Assembly (NCBI GenBank): GCA_037178625.1 | Contig: CM074128.1 | Coordinates: 2,108,001-2,172,000, forward strand | Source of the DNA: Skeletonema tropicum | Lineage: Eukaryota; Bacillariophyta; Thalassiosirophyceae; Thalassiosirales; Thalassiosiraceae | DNA length: 64,000 nucleotides | Direction: 5' to 3' | In this document: positions 1-10,093 of the stretch, piece after piece | Numbering within the stretch: position 1 is the stretch's first letter | How the letters are laid out: each line of letters opens with the position of its first letter | The notes under the pieces: generated by a model | The model's database searches: none | Told to the model about the DNA's origin: nothing | Seen by the model: only the letters and a program-made list of their open reading frames with translations | Translations under genes and position numbers: made by a program

Positions 1-145
1 TACCCCATCTAAGCGTCACATGAGAAAAAGTCAACCAGAAGAAGCCGAATCTCCCGATGTGTCGTCCGATACTACGCCTGTAACACCTCGGAGATCGTCC
101 TCTCTCCGCCAATTATCACCGCTACTTCTACATATAGACATCTAG
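1..145 (+). CDS. C-terminal end of an unidentified protein (partial)
   Basis: A frame open from base 2 to a TAG at 143-145 gives a 47-residue tail rich in Ser, Pro and Arg (SPDVSSDTTPVTPRRSSS) that ends in a short hydrophobic stretch. The composition is like a disordered, phosphorylatable C-terminus. The gene would start upstream of the window. I do not recognise a family, and chance openness cannot be excluded over so short a length. Confidence 0.3.
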   Translation, partial: TPSKRHMRKSQPEEAESPDVSSDTTPVTPRRSSSLRQLSPLLLHIDI

Positions 146-1409
146 TGTCGGTGTGGTTCATTGTTAGTGACTTCATATGGCCATAGCACTCCGTCGGGCA
201 CCAACATTGCTGCTACACATCACATCATCAATTACAAACAAATGTCACCCATTTCGTTGTTCTATTCCGACCTCTAATCATGACGAGACAACTAAACACG
301 ACAAATGAGCTCTCAATAATATGTAAGGATCGCTTTGTACCGTGAAGTTGACAATTGAGATCGATTTCACTGCCTACACCACCATCGGCGAACTCAGCCT
401 TGGTATCACCATCGCCCAACACATGGCCATTCCTCGAACAAATTCCAATGGATTCGTTATTCAAATCAACATTACCATCTGACAACAATGACACAACAAC
501 TATTGTATTTGATTGAAGAGATAAGGTCGTAGTTGGGTGACTTAAAGCTCGATTAGGGTGGAATAGGTGCACATTTTGTCTCCGAAGAAGGCTATTGTTA
601 CGGCGCTACATTGCTCTGAATTGATCGGAGTGGAATCTTCAACGACTTGTTAAGGCCCTTTGGTTTCAATGAAGTAATGTTCGACGGATAGAGCTGCATA
701 TGATCACTACTGACATCATTGGAATGCACAAAGTGATTCTCTTGTAGTAGATGGATGTGCATACAGAAGTGTTTGTGTTGAATGACAAGGATCTGTGGGC
801 CTCATAAATTATTATTACCGCATTAAAAAGATGCAAACATTCTTTTCATAACTCTACAAGCGTTATTTTAGCAGTGTTTGGAGTCGTTAGTGCCGAAATA
901 TTTGTTATAACACCATCGTTCATTGCTCATGAGAGTTGAGGATACACATTCATGTGCACAAATTGGCTTTTATTTTACATCATTTGTAAAAATTAGTACA
1001 TATAAAGTTGCTACATGCAATCATATGTGTCTATATAAACGTCTCGAGCATTGTATCTTTTATATAACGGCACCACGCTCAGTACAGTACGCTACTCGGG
1101 CGGAAATCCCATGGTGGTGATGTGCTCGATGATCGTTGGCGCCACTTTGGTACCGCTTCTTGGACGATTCCTACGTAGACAAAAAAATCCACGTCATGGA
1201 GTCAAGGAGATGAGACAGCTATAGTCGAATCTTGAATTAACGGGTCATTAAGTATGAGTGAAGGAGAAAGGACATCCGATGTGTCACAACCACCTGTGAC
1301 AATCAAGACAAGAAGTAGCGAAGTGCGAAGTGCGAAGTGTTATGCTGTTGTTGCATTGCCTACACTGTAGTTTGGAAGAAGCGATTGCAAGCTAGCTCGA
1401 AGAAGATGA
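146..1409. other. Intergenic, no supported gene
   Basis: Short open frames occur on both strands (for example 228-572 minus and 923-1120 plus), but none has a recognisable domain or convincing composition. A small run of GAAGTGC direct repeats lies near 1318-1340. The region should contain the promoter of the UCH gene that starts at 1410. Confidence 0.4.
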
Positions 1410-2300
1410 ATGAATTCACCCGATGATAGTAGCGATAACGAAAGCAGTACATCGTCGTCATGGTTGCCTTTCGAATCGAATCCGGCCATCTTTACGTCCT
1501 ACGCGAGGTCAACGTCTCACCTTTCTCAATCTTGGGAATTCGTGGATGTGCTAGGCTTTGGTGGAGATGCAAAGGATGACCTGTTACTGCTGTCGCCAAC
1601 CGAAAGCAAAATATCAAACAATGTTGCGGGTGCGATATTTCTATTTCCAACGACAGATGCAATATACGCAGATCGAGGTCTTCAAAAATCTTGGCTCAGG
1701 AAACAGAATCAACTTCACCATGATGTTTTATCACATAATGTTTTCCATCTTGAACAGGTCAAGGGATTTGGAAATGCGTGTGGCACAATTGCTGCTACTC
1801 ATGTATTACTAAACTCGGGGCTTGCGCTACCCGATATCCCTGATCCATTCAACGAAAGAGGAAAGATTACATCGCCACTTTGTACCTACAAGAACACTTG
1901 TATAAAAATAACCAGCAATGATGATCAAGAGCATGATACTTTACGACGGCAGAGAGGAGAAATGCTAGTACAAACTCAGGAATTACACAATATATCAGAT
2001 AGATCTGCTCAGAGCACAGCTAGTCAGACTCCATGTCCAGAATCTGGGGATACATATCTAGGACATCATTATTGTGCATTTATCCCAGTAAAAATCAACG
2101 GAAAGAATCATTTGGTAGAGTTGGATGGCACAAAGATACGCCCTATTGATCATGGAACGATTGAGGGGGAAATTGACAACGACGACGTCAACAACAATGC
2201 ATTTCTTCGTGCCGTGGCAAATGTCGTCAAGAGAAAATGGATGACATTAGAACCAAATCGTATTGACTTTAGTCTGATGGCTTTGGTACAGAAATCATAA
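1410..2300 (+). CDS. Ubiquitin C-terminal hydrolase (UCH, peptidase C12)
   Basis: This 296-aa cysteine deubiquitinase would release ubiquitin from small adducts and C-terminal extensions. The catalytic core is visible: GNACGTIAATHVLLNSG with nucleophile Cys124, GHHYCAFI with His219/220 as general base, and VELDGTKIRPIDHG with Asp239 as the triad acid. Length and spacing match UCH-L1/L3, with a Ser/Asp-rich N-terminus and an insert at about 165-212 in the position of the active-site crossover loop. The position six residues before the Cys, normally the oxyanion-hole Gln, reads Lys (KGFGNAC). An ATG at 1406 in another frame is followed by a poor frame, so 1410 is chosen. No introns are seen. 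Confidence 0.85.
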   Translation: MNSPDDSSDNESSTSSSWLPFESNPAIFTSYARSTSHLSQSWEFVDVLGFGGDAKDDLLLLSPTESKISNNVAGAIFLFPTTDAIYADRGLQKSWLRKQNQLHHDVLSHNVFHLEQVKGFGNACGTIAATHVLLNSGLALPDIPDPFNERGKITSPLCTYKNTCIKITSNDDQEHDTLRRQRGEMLVQTQELHNISDRSAQSTASQTPCPESGDTYLGHHYCAFIPVKINGKNHLVELDGTKIRPIDHGTIEGEIDNDDVNNNAFLRAVANVVKRKWMTLEPNRIDFSLMALVQKS

Positions 2301-2343
2301 TATAGGACCCTTGGGACCAATCATTTCGCTACTCCTCATACAA

Positions 2344-4657
2344 TTACTTCTTCTTAGACGCGGGAATACCTTTCCGCAATTTCACATTTATGAGATTCAC
2401 AGGCAAATTGTAATCTGAATTCTTGGCACCACCATGTGTCGACATCTTCTCATCGCCAGTAAGTAATGCTGTTAGCTCCACATCAAGTCTTCCTTGAAAT
2501 ACAATTTCAACACAATTTTTCTTCAAAGCGGGTCTGCCAACAGGATTTGTTTCCACCGATGCCGAACAAGCAAATCTGTGAGAGACATCATTCGAGAGTG
2601 ACTTTCCATCGATACCGTACTCTTCCATCCCTCGTATCCTCGTGAGAAACTTCCTTCTGTTCCCTTGTCGATTCTCTACTTCTATATCTACCGACGGAGG
2701 TGCTCCTCGTCCAATCTTTACAATATGTGAGCCCGGCATTTCTACGAGTGCATGCCCCTTTTCCATTTTGTTGAAAAACGTCTCGATCAAGTCTTTGCGT
2801 TTTACTGACGTTGGATACGCCTGTTCTTGATCTGGTGCTTTGTTCTTTTTTGAAGCACGATAGATAGCATCACAAAGAGGCCCGTTGACGATTACTTTCC
2901 CTTTTCCCTTGGGATCTTTCAGTCCTTCTTTATCAATGTAGTTTTCTATTATAGCATTGCATTCTTTCTTTGTCAAGAATCCTGTACCTCTTCGTTCTTC
3001 TGTTTTCGCATGTATGGCCATGACGTCTTCCTTGTCCAGCTGAAGAATATCGGCAATGTGACGTGGCACGATAAATAAATCCACAACTGCTTTCTTGGTT
3101 GCTTTGCCTTGCGAGGTAGTCATGGCTCCATTTTCTGCCTTCCACTTCTTCTTAAAGGCAACCAAGTCAGGATGATTCTTCACAATTCCACTCAAAGTAG
3201 CGCATTTGTCTTTCCCGTCCTTACTTGCACCGAGTTGAATCACGCCTTCTGCGGCCATATCAAGCAAAAAGGGACCAATTTTCTTGTATGTTGTTTGTTT
3301 CAGATCCAATTTGGGTCCTGTAGCTGGTACTGCATCCATTAAATGCTTGGCATAAAAGGTCGAGACAGGTATCGGAAGAGAAATTTTGTTGACAAGAATT
3401 TGTAAAAGCGAGGTAAAGAATGCGGCGACAAGAATGTCATCATGATCTGGATCTGGCTCTGGCTCATTTTCTACATCACCATTGCTGGCGCTTTCTTGTT
3501 CTGCCGCGCCCTCACTAGAGTCAGCCAAGTTCATTACCTTTAATTCATTGGCCGTCTCTTCACATTGGTTACCATTGCTGTTGGGTTCGTCTGCATCCTG
3601 ATCCAGTATTCTCTTCCTCATCAGTCTCATCCTCCTCAACTTGTTGTAGAATTCGATACACATATTTTCCATCCACAAAGCCAGCATTTCCATAGTTGCC
3701 ACTGTCGTATGCTCCACCAGTTAACGGATTCAGGCTACCACCTTCTTCTTCACCTTGCTTCGTAGAAGCTGTTGGCAAACCAAGTTTCCAAAGATCATCA
3801 CCATAGCAATTCACGATCGTTACACCAACACCCTTTGCTCCAATTCCAACATATAAACTGGCATCGTATTCACCCTTATTTCCACCATTCTTCGGATAAC
3901 AATACTCTCGAAACAATGCCCTATCCACAAATCCAATCGCAGCTGGCTGTGGATTTCCAATGATTGAAATGGTAACGAATCCTTTCGATTGACGCAATGC
4001 CCATGGCGAAGGAAATGTTCGTATTCCTGCAGACATCAAATCAGCTCCCCTACAGATATACTTGGATACTTCTGGGTGTACAGAAATGTTGGGAATTTTG
4101 TATTGTTTTGCTTTATTTGAAGGTGCTTGTGTGGTGGATGATGATTCTTCTACAACTTTGGTTAGTGGAGATGATGGCAACGGTGGTGGTAGAGCTGCCA
4201 ACAAAGGCAGAAGAGGTATCAAATGAAGTTTTCGATCACCATCTTCATATTCCAGCAAGATTGGTTGTGTAGTTTGATGATATGGCCATGTTATTGGGTA
4301 AGATTGTAAGATATCATCATACGATTGTAGATCTGACGCTTTGTCAAATTTCTTAGGCTCTACAGCATCATCCGTAAGCGCCCCGCTTGGAGTGCGCAAA
4401 AAGAGAGTTGCCAATTGACCACTAGCCAGTTTCAACTTGCGAGACAATACCTCTCCACTTTTTGGTGCAATAATTGCATCATGGATGAGCTTTTCTGCCC
4501 TGCTGACCCATTCTTCAGATGCGTTGTCGTCAGAGTTGTTGTTACTGGAGGTGAAGATTATATCTACTGTTTTATCTCGCAACTTTCTCCTGTCGCTCTT
4601 CTTTAATGGAGCGTCCTTCTTCCCACCGATGGTGGAAGATCCTTCCTTTGCAAACAT
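2344..4657 (-). CDS. EIF2D: Translation factor eIF2D (ligatin/Tma64 family)
   Basis: eIF2D acts in non-canonical initiation and in recycling tRNA and mRNA from post-termination 40S subunits. The N-terminus MFAKEGSS...SDRRKLR matches the family's MFAK/SDRRKLR start, so I use the ATG at 4657 rather than the upstream one at 4726. Next come a PUA domain (GADLMSAGIRTFPS...GVGVTIVNCYGDDLW), a winged-helix region, a SWIB/MDM2-like region (LPIPVSTFYAKHLMDAVP) and a C-terminal SUI1 domain ending VNLINVKLRKGIPASKKK. Two frames overlap at 3569-3717. A 64-nt GT-AG intron at about 3611-3674, starting GTGTATCG after GKY and ending GATCAG before DADEPNSN, joins them in frame. A 2-nt shift is the alternative explanation. 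Confidence 0.88.
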
Positions 4658-4773
4658 GGTGCGCGTGACTGTGAGTAGGCGAGGTCGTAACAGAGCAAGC
4701 AACAAGCAATGCGTGGCGATGGGCAATGAATGGCCGGCTGCGCTGCGGTTGCGGTGGCTGTGGATCTCGGATC

Positions 4774-5192
4774 TGTTGAGGTTGTCTAACTTTACATACC
4801 TCTTTGTGACTGCTCACCACAAGTCCAGTTTAAGTCGTCTGGACGTGTGGTTACGCACCCCCCTTTTACTGACGCCATTTACAGGTTATGAGCCCAAGTA
4901 CGCTTCGCTCTGGTCCCTAGTTCGAGCCTCGCCAGAAGCATGTTGTTGTGAGGTAGGCAATTATGAGGAGTGTTATCTCGACGAAGTAAAATTCAGGGTC
5001 CGTAATATGGAGCAAGTGATATGGCAGTTAGAAGGAGCGAAGTACGACAGCTTGACGGCGGTTCATGCTTCGAGAAGGAGTGTTGAGGTTGTCTAACTTT
5101 ACATACCTCTTTGTGACTGCTCACCACAAGTCCAGTTTAAGTCGTCTGGACGTGTGGTTACGCACCCCCCTTTTACTGACGCCATTTACAGG
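4774..5192. repeat. 112-bp direct repeat, two copies 307 bp apart
   Basis: Positions 4774-4885 and 5081-5192 look identical by eye, beginning TGTTGAGGTTGTCTAAC and ending GACGCCATTTACAGG. The 195 bp between them is unique. The pair occupies the intergenic space between the divergent eIF2D and epimerase genes. It looks like a recent local tandem duplication, possibly duplicating promoter elements. Nothing else is recognisable in 4658-5365. Confidence 0.85.
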
Positions 5193-5365
5193 ATCTAATG
5201 GCGCCATGCCATATGTGATTAGCGGAGTGCCGGATGATGTCGGATGCCAAAAGATTCATCTCTCAATCGATCGATGACGATGACGATGACCCAAAGCGAG
5301 GTACATAAGCAAGCTGCAATAAGAGCCACAATAATATAGCTTCACGCACTACTCCACACTCCACC

Positions 5366-6426
5366 ATGTCAACAACACCAAAAGCAGTAGTCTTTCACAC
5401 ATCCACGTCGTCCAGTGAACTGGATTGCAACGACGATGACATCGTCGTCATCACACACACCAAATCAGGCGCCAACTGCGTCTTGAAGCAATTCGGAGCA
5501 CACATTCTCTCCTACCAAACATCCAGCGGCAAGCCCCTCATAATGCTCTCCAAAGACGCCATCATGGATGGCAGTGCGGCAATCCGAGGTGGTATCCCAT
5601 TATGCTATCCTCAGTTCGGACAGCCTGACAAATCTTACCCCCAGCATGGCTTTTTGAGACGCAACAAATGGAGAGTCGTCGAGGGAAGTCAGTTTGATAA
5701 TGATGACTCTGCGGGAGTGTCTCTGGAACTGGAGTTGAAAGATGTCACTGTGGCTCGTGGAGACGGTACATGGGGCAAAGATACTACACTCAATTGCAAA
5801 TGTGTCTATACTGTCAAGATTGACGGGAACAGTATGACTAATACGCTTGCAATGGAAAACTTAGGAAGTGAAGCGTTTGACTTTCAGGTGCTTCTTCACA
5901 CGTACTATCTTGTTGCAATGGGCAAGGCTTTGGATCATGAGTTTTGCAACGTGAAAGGGATTTGAAGGATATCTGGTAGATGACAAGGTATCTGGTGAAA
6001 CATACACACTTGGATCTGATCCAGTAACGATCCCAGAAGTCATTATCGACCGTGTATACACTCCTCCCAGCGGTAAAATTGACTTGAATCTAACAATTGC
6101 TGCAGGAGTTGACAACATGGTAGAACTAAAGGCACACGGAGACTGTCGACGGAACAGAAGTACCAGTATCAGGAGTAGTTTGGAATCCTCATAAAATCAA
6201 AGCGGAGGCAATGGGAGACTTTGGATCAGATCAGTATAATGATATGATTTGTGTTGAACCTGGTCTTTTAAGCAATGTGCCCAAGCTAGAAGGAGGAAAG
6301 ATTCGCAACTTTTACTCAGACGATGACAAGCATCTGAGAGGTAGATTTTGCGTAGGGAAGCAATACGAATGTTTTAGGATACGATACTGTATGAAAGTTG
6401 CTTCCTTTCCTCCGCTGGTAGGTTAA
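5366..6426 (+). CDS. Glucose-6-phosphate 1-epimerase-like (aldose epimerase fold), two +1 frame breaks
   Basis: The product is a hexose-6-phosphate mutarotase (COG0676/YMR099c-like) that interconverts alpha and beta sugar phosphates. Visible motifs are IRGGIPLCYPQFG, HGFLRRNKW (catalytic His region), LLHTYYLV and MICVEPG (catalytic Glu region). The coding frame breaks twice. Near 5958 AAAGGGA should read AAAGGA, continuing as GFEGYLVDDKVSG. Near 6146 one extra base precedes VDGTEVPVSGVVWNPH. Removing one base at each site gives 352 codons. The protein signal is strong on both sides of each break, so sequence error is more likely than decay. The C-terminal residues after KHLRG look unconserved and may be wrong. 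Confidence 0.82.
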
Positions 6427-7032
6427 GTCTATCCAAGTGGCGGTGCAGGTTCCTCTTCTAAATAAAGTTCATTTAAGCTACGATATACATCCAAGCAAGG
6501 AGCTAACTCCAGTTCTATCCAGCTCAAGCGAAGGGTAAATAGCTCCAGCTGCTGGTGTATAATTAAGACATATTAGTTGACACAATGAGAAGCTCAGTTC
6601 TTGTTTTTAATGGTCAAATCGATAACTTTACAACATCTGCCGACTTGTTGAGGTTCAGAGAAGAGAACAAGAGAGGTGCTTTCTGACGCCACTGACACGA
6701 CTCTAGAGACTGGGTCCGCTTCGACTACAGTACTCCGAAGATGTGCCAAAGGTCCACACGATTGGGGATGAGAATGGAGAACTGGTGCATGCAATTCTGG
6801 GAATGAGAACTATGAACATTCTCTGTTCTGAGAATTCCGCCATGAAGGACTCCCTAATACCTATGGTATTCGGCATCAACTATCTTTCATTGCGGATGCG
6901 CGGACCGCGGATCGGGCGCTTAGCGAACGAGGCCGTCGTTTTCGTCAGCAACAAGAGAGGGGGACGTTCATAACACGCATTGCAGAAGAGGAGGAAGAAC
7001 TTGATGATCAAGAGGATATTGAAAGGTGGGGA
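6427..7032. other. Region upstream of the transporter; N-terminal coding limit uncertain
   Basis: No separate gene is supported. The transporter frame is already open from about 6832 and reads plausible protein (for example ITRIAEEEEELDDQEDIERW just before 7033), but it has no ATG. The true start may lie here behind another frame break or an unrecognised intron. Confidence 0.4.
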
Positions 7033-10009
7033 GTGAATGACGAGCAGCAGTTGCTATTAATAGTGGTGGCGGAGGAAACTGCTGTGAAGAAATGGAGTCT
7101 TCTAGTCAGACAAGTGGCCATAGCAGTAATAATAACCGCCGCCAGGACCAACAAAGCTCGAGCACAAATAGTGCAACCGCTGTCCACGTCCAACGTCCAG
7201 CGTGCGTCGAAATCTAATCTCGTATTCAACACATTTCGATCTCACCTCAGCGTACTGCGGGCATCAGTAGCCGAGAAGGATGAAGATCACCATGCGCCTG
7301 CAATGATGGCTTCAAATTATAATCATTATCATGCCAACGCTAATCGGTTGAGAGAGGATGATATGTCATATGCCGAAAAGTTATTCGTCTCTCCTGAAGA
7401 TGAACTTGTCGGCGAGAATGAATGGCAGAAACGCATGTATGGAATTGCGGAAGCGGTCTCGGAAGACAGCGATGAACAACCGCCACAGCTTCCACAGCAG
7501 CCAATTTTTCAGCATCCGCGACACAAACAACCGCATCATGTCAAAGCGGAGTTTAATTTTGAAGATGCTACCAAATGCACTTCTGCTGATCAGGATGATT
7601 TATTAAGTATACGAACAGATGAATGCACGCAAGTTACCAAGCTGAAGCGTCGGAGACGCGGTAGAAAGGCGAGAGACGCATCCATGGTTGGGGCTTTTGT
7701 TACCTTTCTCAAGGCTCTCTTCGGTATAGGGATGCTTTCCAACCCCGCTGTACTAGGTGAGGTTGGGCTGATATTAGGTACCTTCTGTCACTTATTTATC
7801 GTGGTAGGATGTGCATTTGCTTGTTATCTTTTGTTAATGTCAAGACAGATCGCCAAACAGGAGGTTGCGCTGAAGCAACAGCAACATGAATTTGAACGTC
7901 GGAGGTGGGAATCCATGACGCCTCTTCGAACACGTATGGCAATGTTGCTCGGAAAATCACCAAGGAGTCAGAGTTTTAATAAGCGCAAGAGTGGACCGAC
8001 AGAGGTGGAAATGACGACACCGTCTACACCGACAAGACTGAGCAAAACACCAAAACGAACAAATGCATCTGCACGAGAAAGCAAGAGTTGTGTCACTGAC
8101 GACTACCACTTAATGACATCATCACCGTCAATGCCACCATCACCGCCGCCACCTCCTCCTCCAGAAAAACCACAGGGTGCCCGACTCATGACGTACGGCG
8201 ACGTTGTTAAATACCTGGCTGGGGAAAGAGCTTCCGTATTTATGGTTTTTACTATTCGTAGCAGTTCATCTTATGTTTGCAAGTGGAATGGTCCACCTTG
8301 CTGTGGAAAACTTATGCTACGTCATTGGCATGAATCGACTGGGGTGGTCAGTTGTTGAGCAAGAATACATCTATGACGATGATCTCGCAAACAAGTTCAA
8401 CTACTATCAATATACTTTCAACAGTAATGATGACTACAACAACTACTACAACAACAACAATGATGATGGTGGTGGTTACAACGACGATGTTGGTTACAAC
8501 GACGACTACTATGCTCGGTTCTTAAAATCAGAATCAAGCAGCGGAAGTGAAGATGCTGGCCAATCAGAAGAACTATTGTATTTACAATGGCAAGGAGCTG
8601 ACTTTACAGAGCGTCTATCAATGGCATCGATGCTTTTCCCTGTCATCCTTCTCTTACTTCAAATTCCATCGTTGCGAGAGTTGACAACAATATCTAGTTT
8701 TGGCCTATTAACCTACGCCTTCGGATGTATTGGGACCATGATGTATGTGTCCTTTGTGACGACTTCTGGACATCCCTTTCAGGATCATCCAGAAGACATT
8801 TGGACCGCCAAGTGGCGCGGTATACCCACGTATGTTGCAACGACAGTTTATGCAATTGAGGGAATCAACTTGGCTTTGCCTACCGTGGTTAGTGTCGAGG
8901 GTATACAGCGCGTTTGGAAACTCAAGAAGAACGCATCGAACCCTTGGTTGAAAGATGGCTCTCCGTTGAGAGTTCCATTAGGTTCTCCAGTAGGAGGAAA
9001 TGAAGAAAATGGTAGCAATGGAAGCATTCGGCCAGATTTGTCTGTATATATAGTTTGTGGCGCAGTGTTTTTCTATGGCTTTATCACGTTGATAGTTTCC
9101 TGGGTAGGACTGGCTGGTGGATTAGGAGGAGGTATTGGGACGTTTCACGAGGAGTTGGGATGCCGAGACGTCACTTACTGCCTAAACTCATCTGGGGCGA
9201 GGCGTATCTACATGCTCTCGTTGGCCGTGGCATTGATCTTAACTCTGCCGGTCATTCTGTATCCCAGTACAGAGATGTTGGAGATATTGCTCGACGAACG
9301 AGAGGAAAAGAGACGAAAACGAATGGAAGCTGCCCTTGCGGCGCTTGATAATCCAGTTGATCAGCCACAAGACGGTGACAAGTCCATGCGGAATCGTTTA
9401 AAGACGAGTCGACAGAAATCGATCCTCCAAGTTACAAGTAGGGACGATGACGACTCTCAAGCAAATGGCCGTGAGTTCGAATTGGGAAATGTTCAACCCA
9501 TGGGTTCAAATGAGCATTCCCCCTTTCCTCCACATAAACAAGTGTCAGAATCCTCGTCTATTACCACGGAACCGACCCATGAAAAGGAGCAAACGAACGA
9601 ATCCATCAGCCCCATAATTGGAGATGAGTCTATTATCTCATCGCCAACTGATAAATCAAATTCCAGGTCAAGTCCTCGATTGAGGAGAGTAAAATACTGG
9701 AAGTTACGTATGTTTCTCGCCGGGACTATCATTGTCATTGGGACAATCGAGGGTTCTTTCCCGCAGGTGCTCAAAGTTGCTGAAGTGATTCGAGGAGTAG
9801 GTCTCTCTATTGCAGGCTTGATCTTTCCTCCGTTACTGTACATGAGTGCTGTTGGTGGACGCTTTGGATTTCCTATGGCCGCTGCAATGTCATTACTAGT
9901 AGGTTTAGGACTGTTCAATATTGTGTTAGTGCTGATGAGTGCCTTTGGAGGCAAGGATTACATCATGGAAGAAAGTAATTTCTATGAGCTCGACTGGTCA
10001 GAGGACTGA
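7033..10009 (+). CDS. Amino acid/auxin permease (AAAP, Aa_trans family) transporter, one +1 frame break
   Basis: A multi-pass transporter of about 990 codons, probably moving amino acids by proton coupling across the plasma or a vacuolar membrane. TM1 has the family signature (FVTFLKALFGIGMLSNPAVLGEVGL). Further helices include LWFLLFVAVHLMFASGMVHL, MLFPVILLLLQIPSLRELT, YVATTVYAIEGINLALPTVV, a region near residue 680, and GLSIAGLIFPPLLYMSAVGG. Long hydrophilic loops carry poly-Pro, an Asn/Asp/Tyr-rich segment (8380-8510) and Ser-rich stretches, making it larger than typical members. The frame changes at about 8217-8224, where CTGGCTGGGGAAAG has one G too many. The start at 7033 is GTG, and the real initiator is unresolved. 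Confidence 0.83.
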
Positions 10010-10093
10010 TAACAGTCAACTGTATAATATTAATGTACCTCAGGGTTTTTGTATTTAGGATTAACACCTTTTCAGTGTGCGCTGCTTCTCTAA

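Noticed and set aside
4437..5096. 219-codon plus-strand frame
   Set aside because: Its first half is antisense to eIF2D and its second half lies in the duplicated intergenic repeat; no domain or plausible composition.
4774..5192. Interpretation of the 112-bp repeats as LTRs of a small retroelement
   Set aside because: No TG..CA ends, target duplication, primer-binding site or coding content between them.
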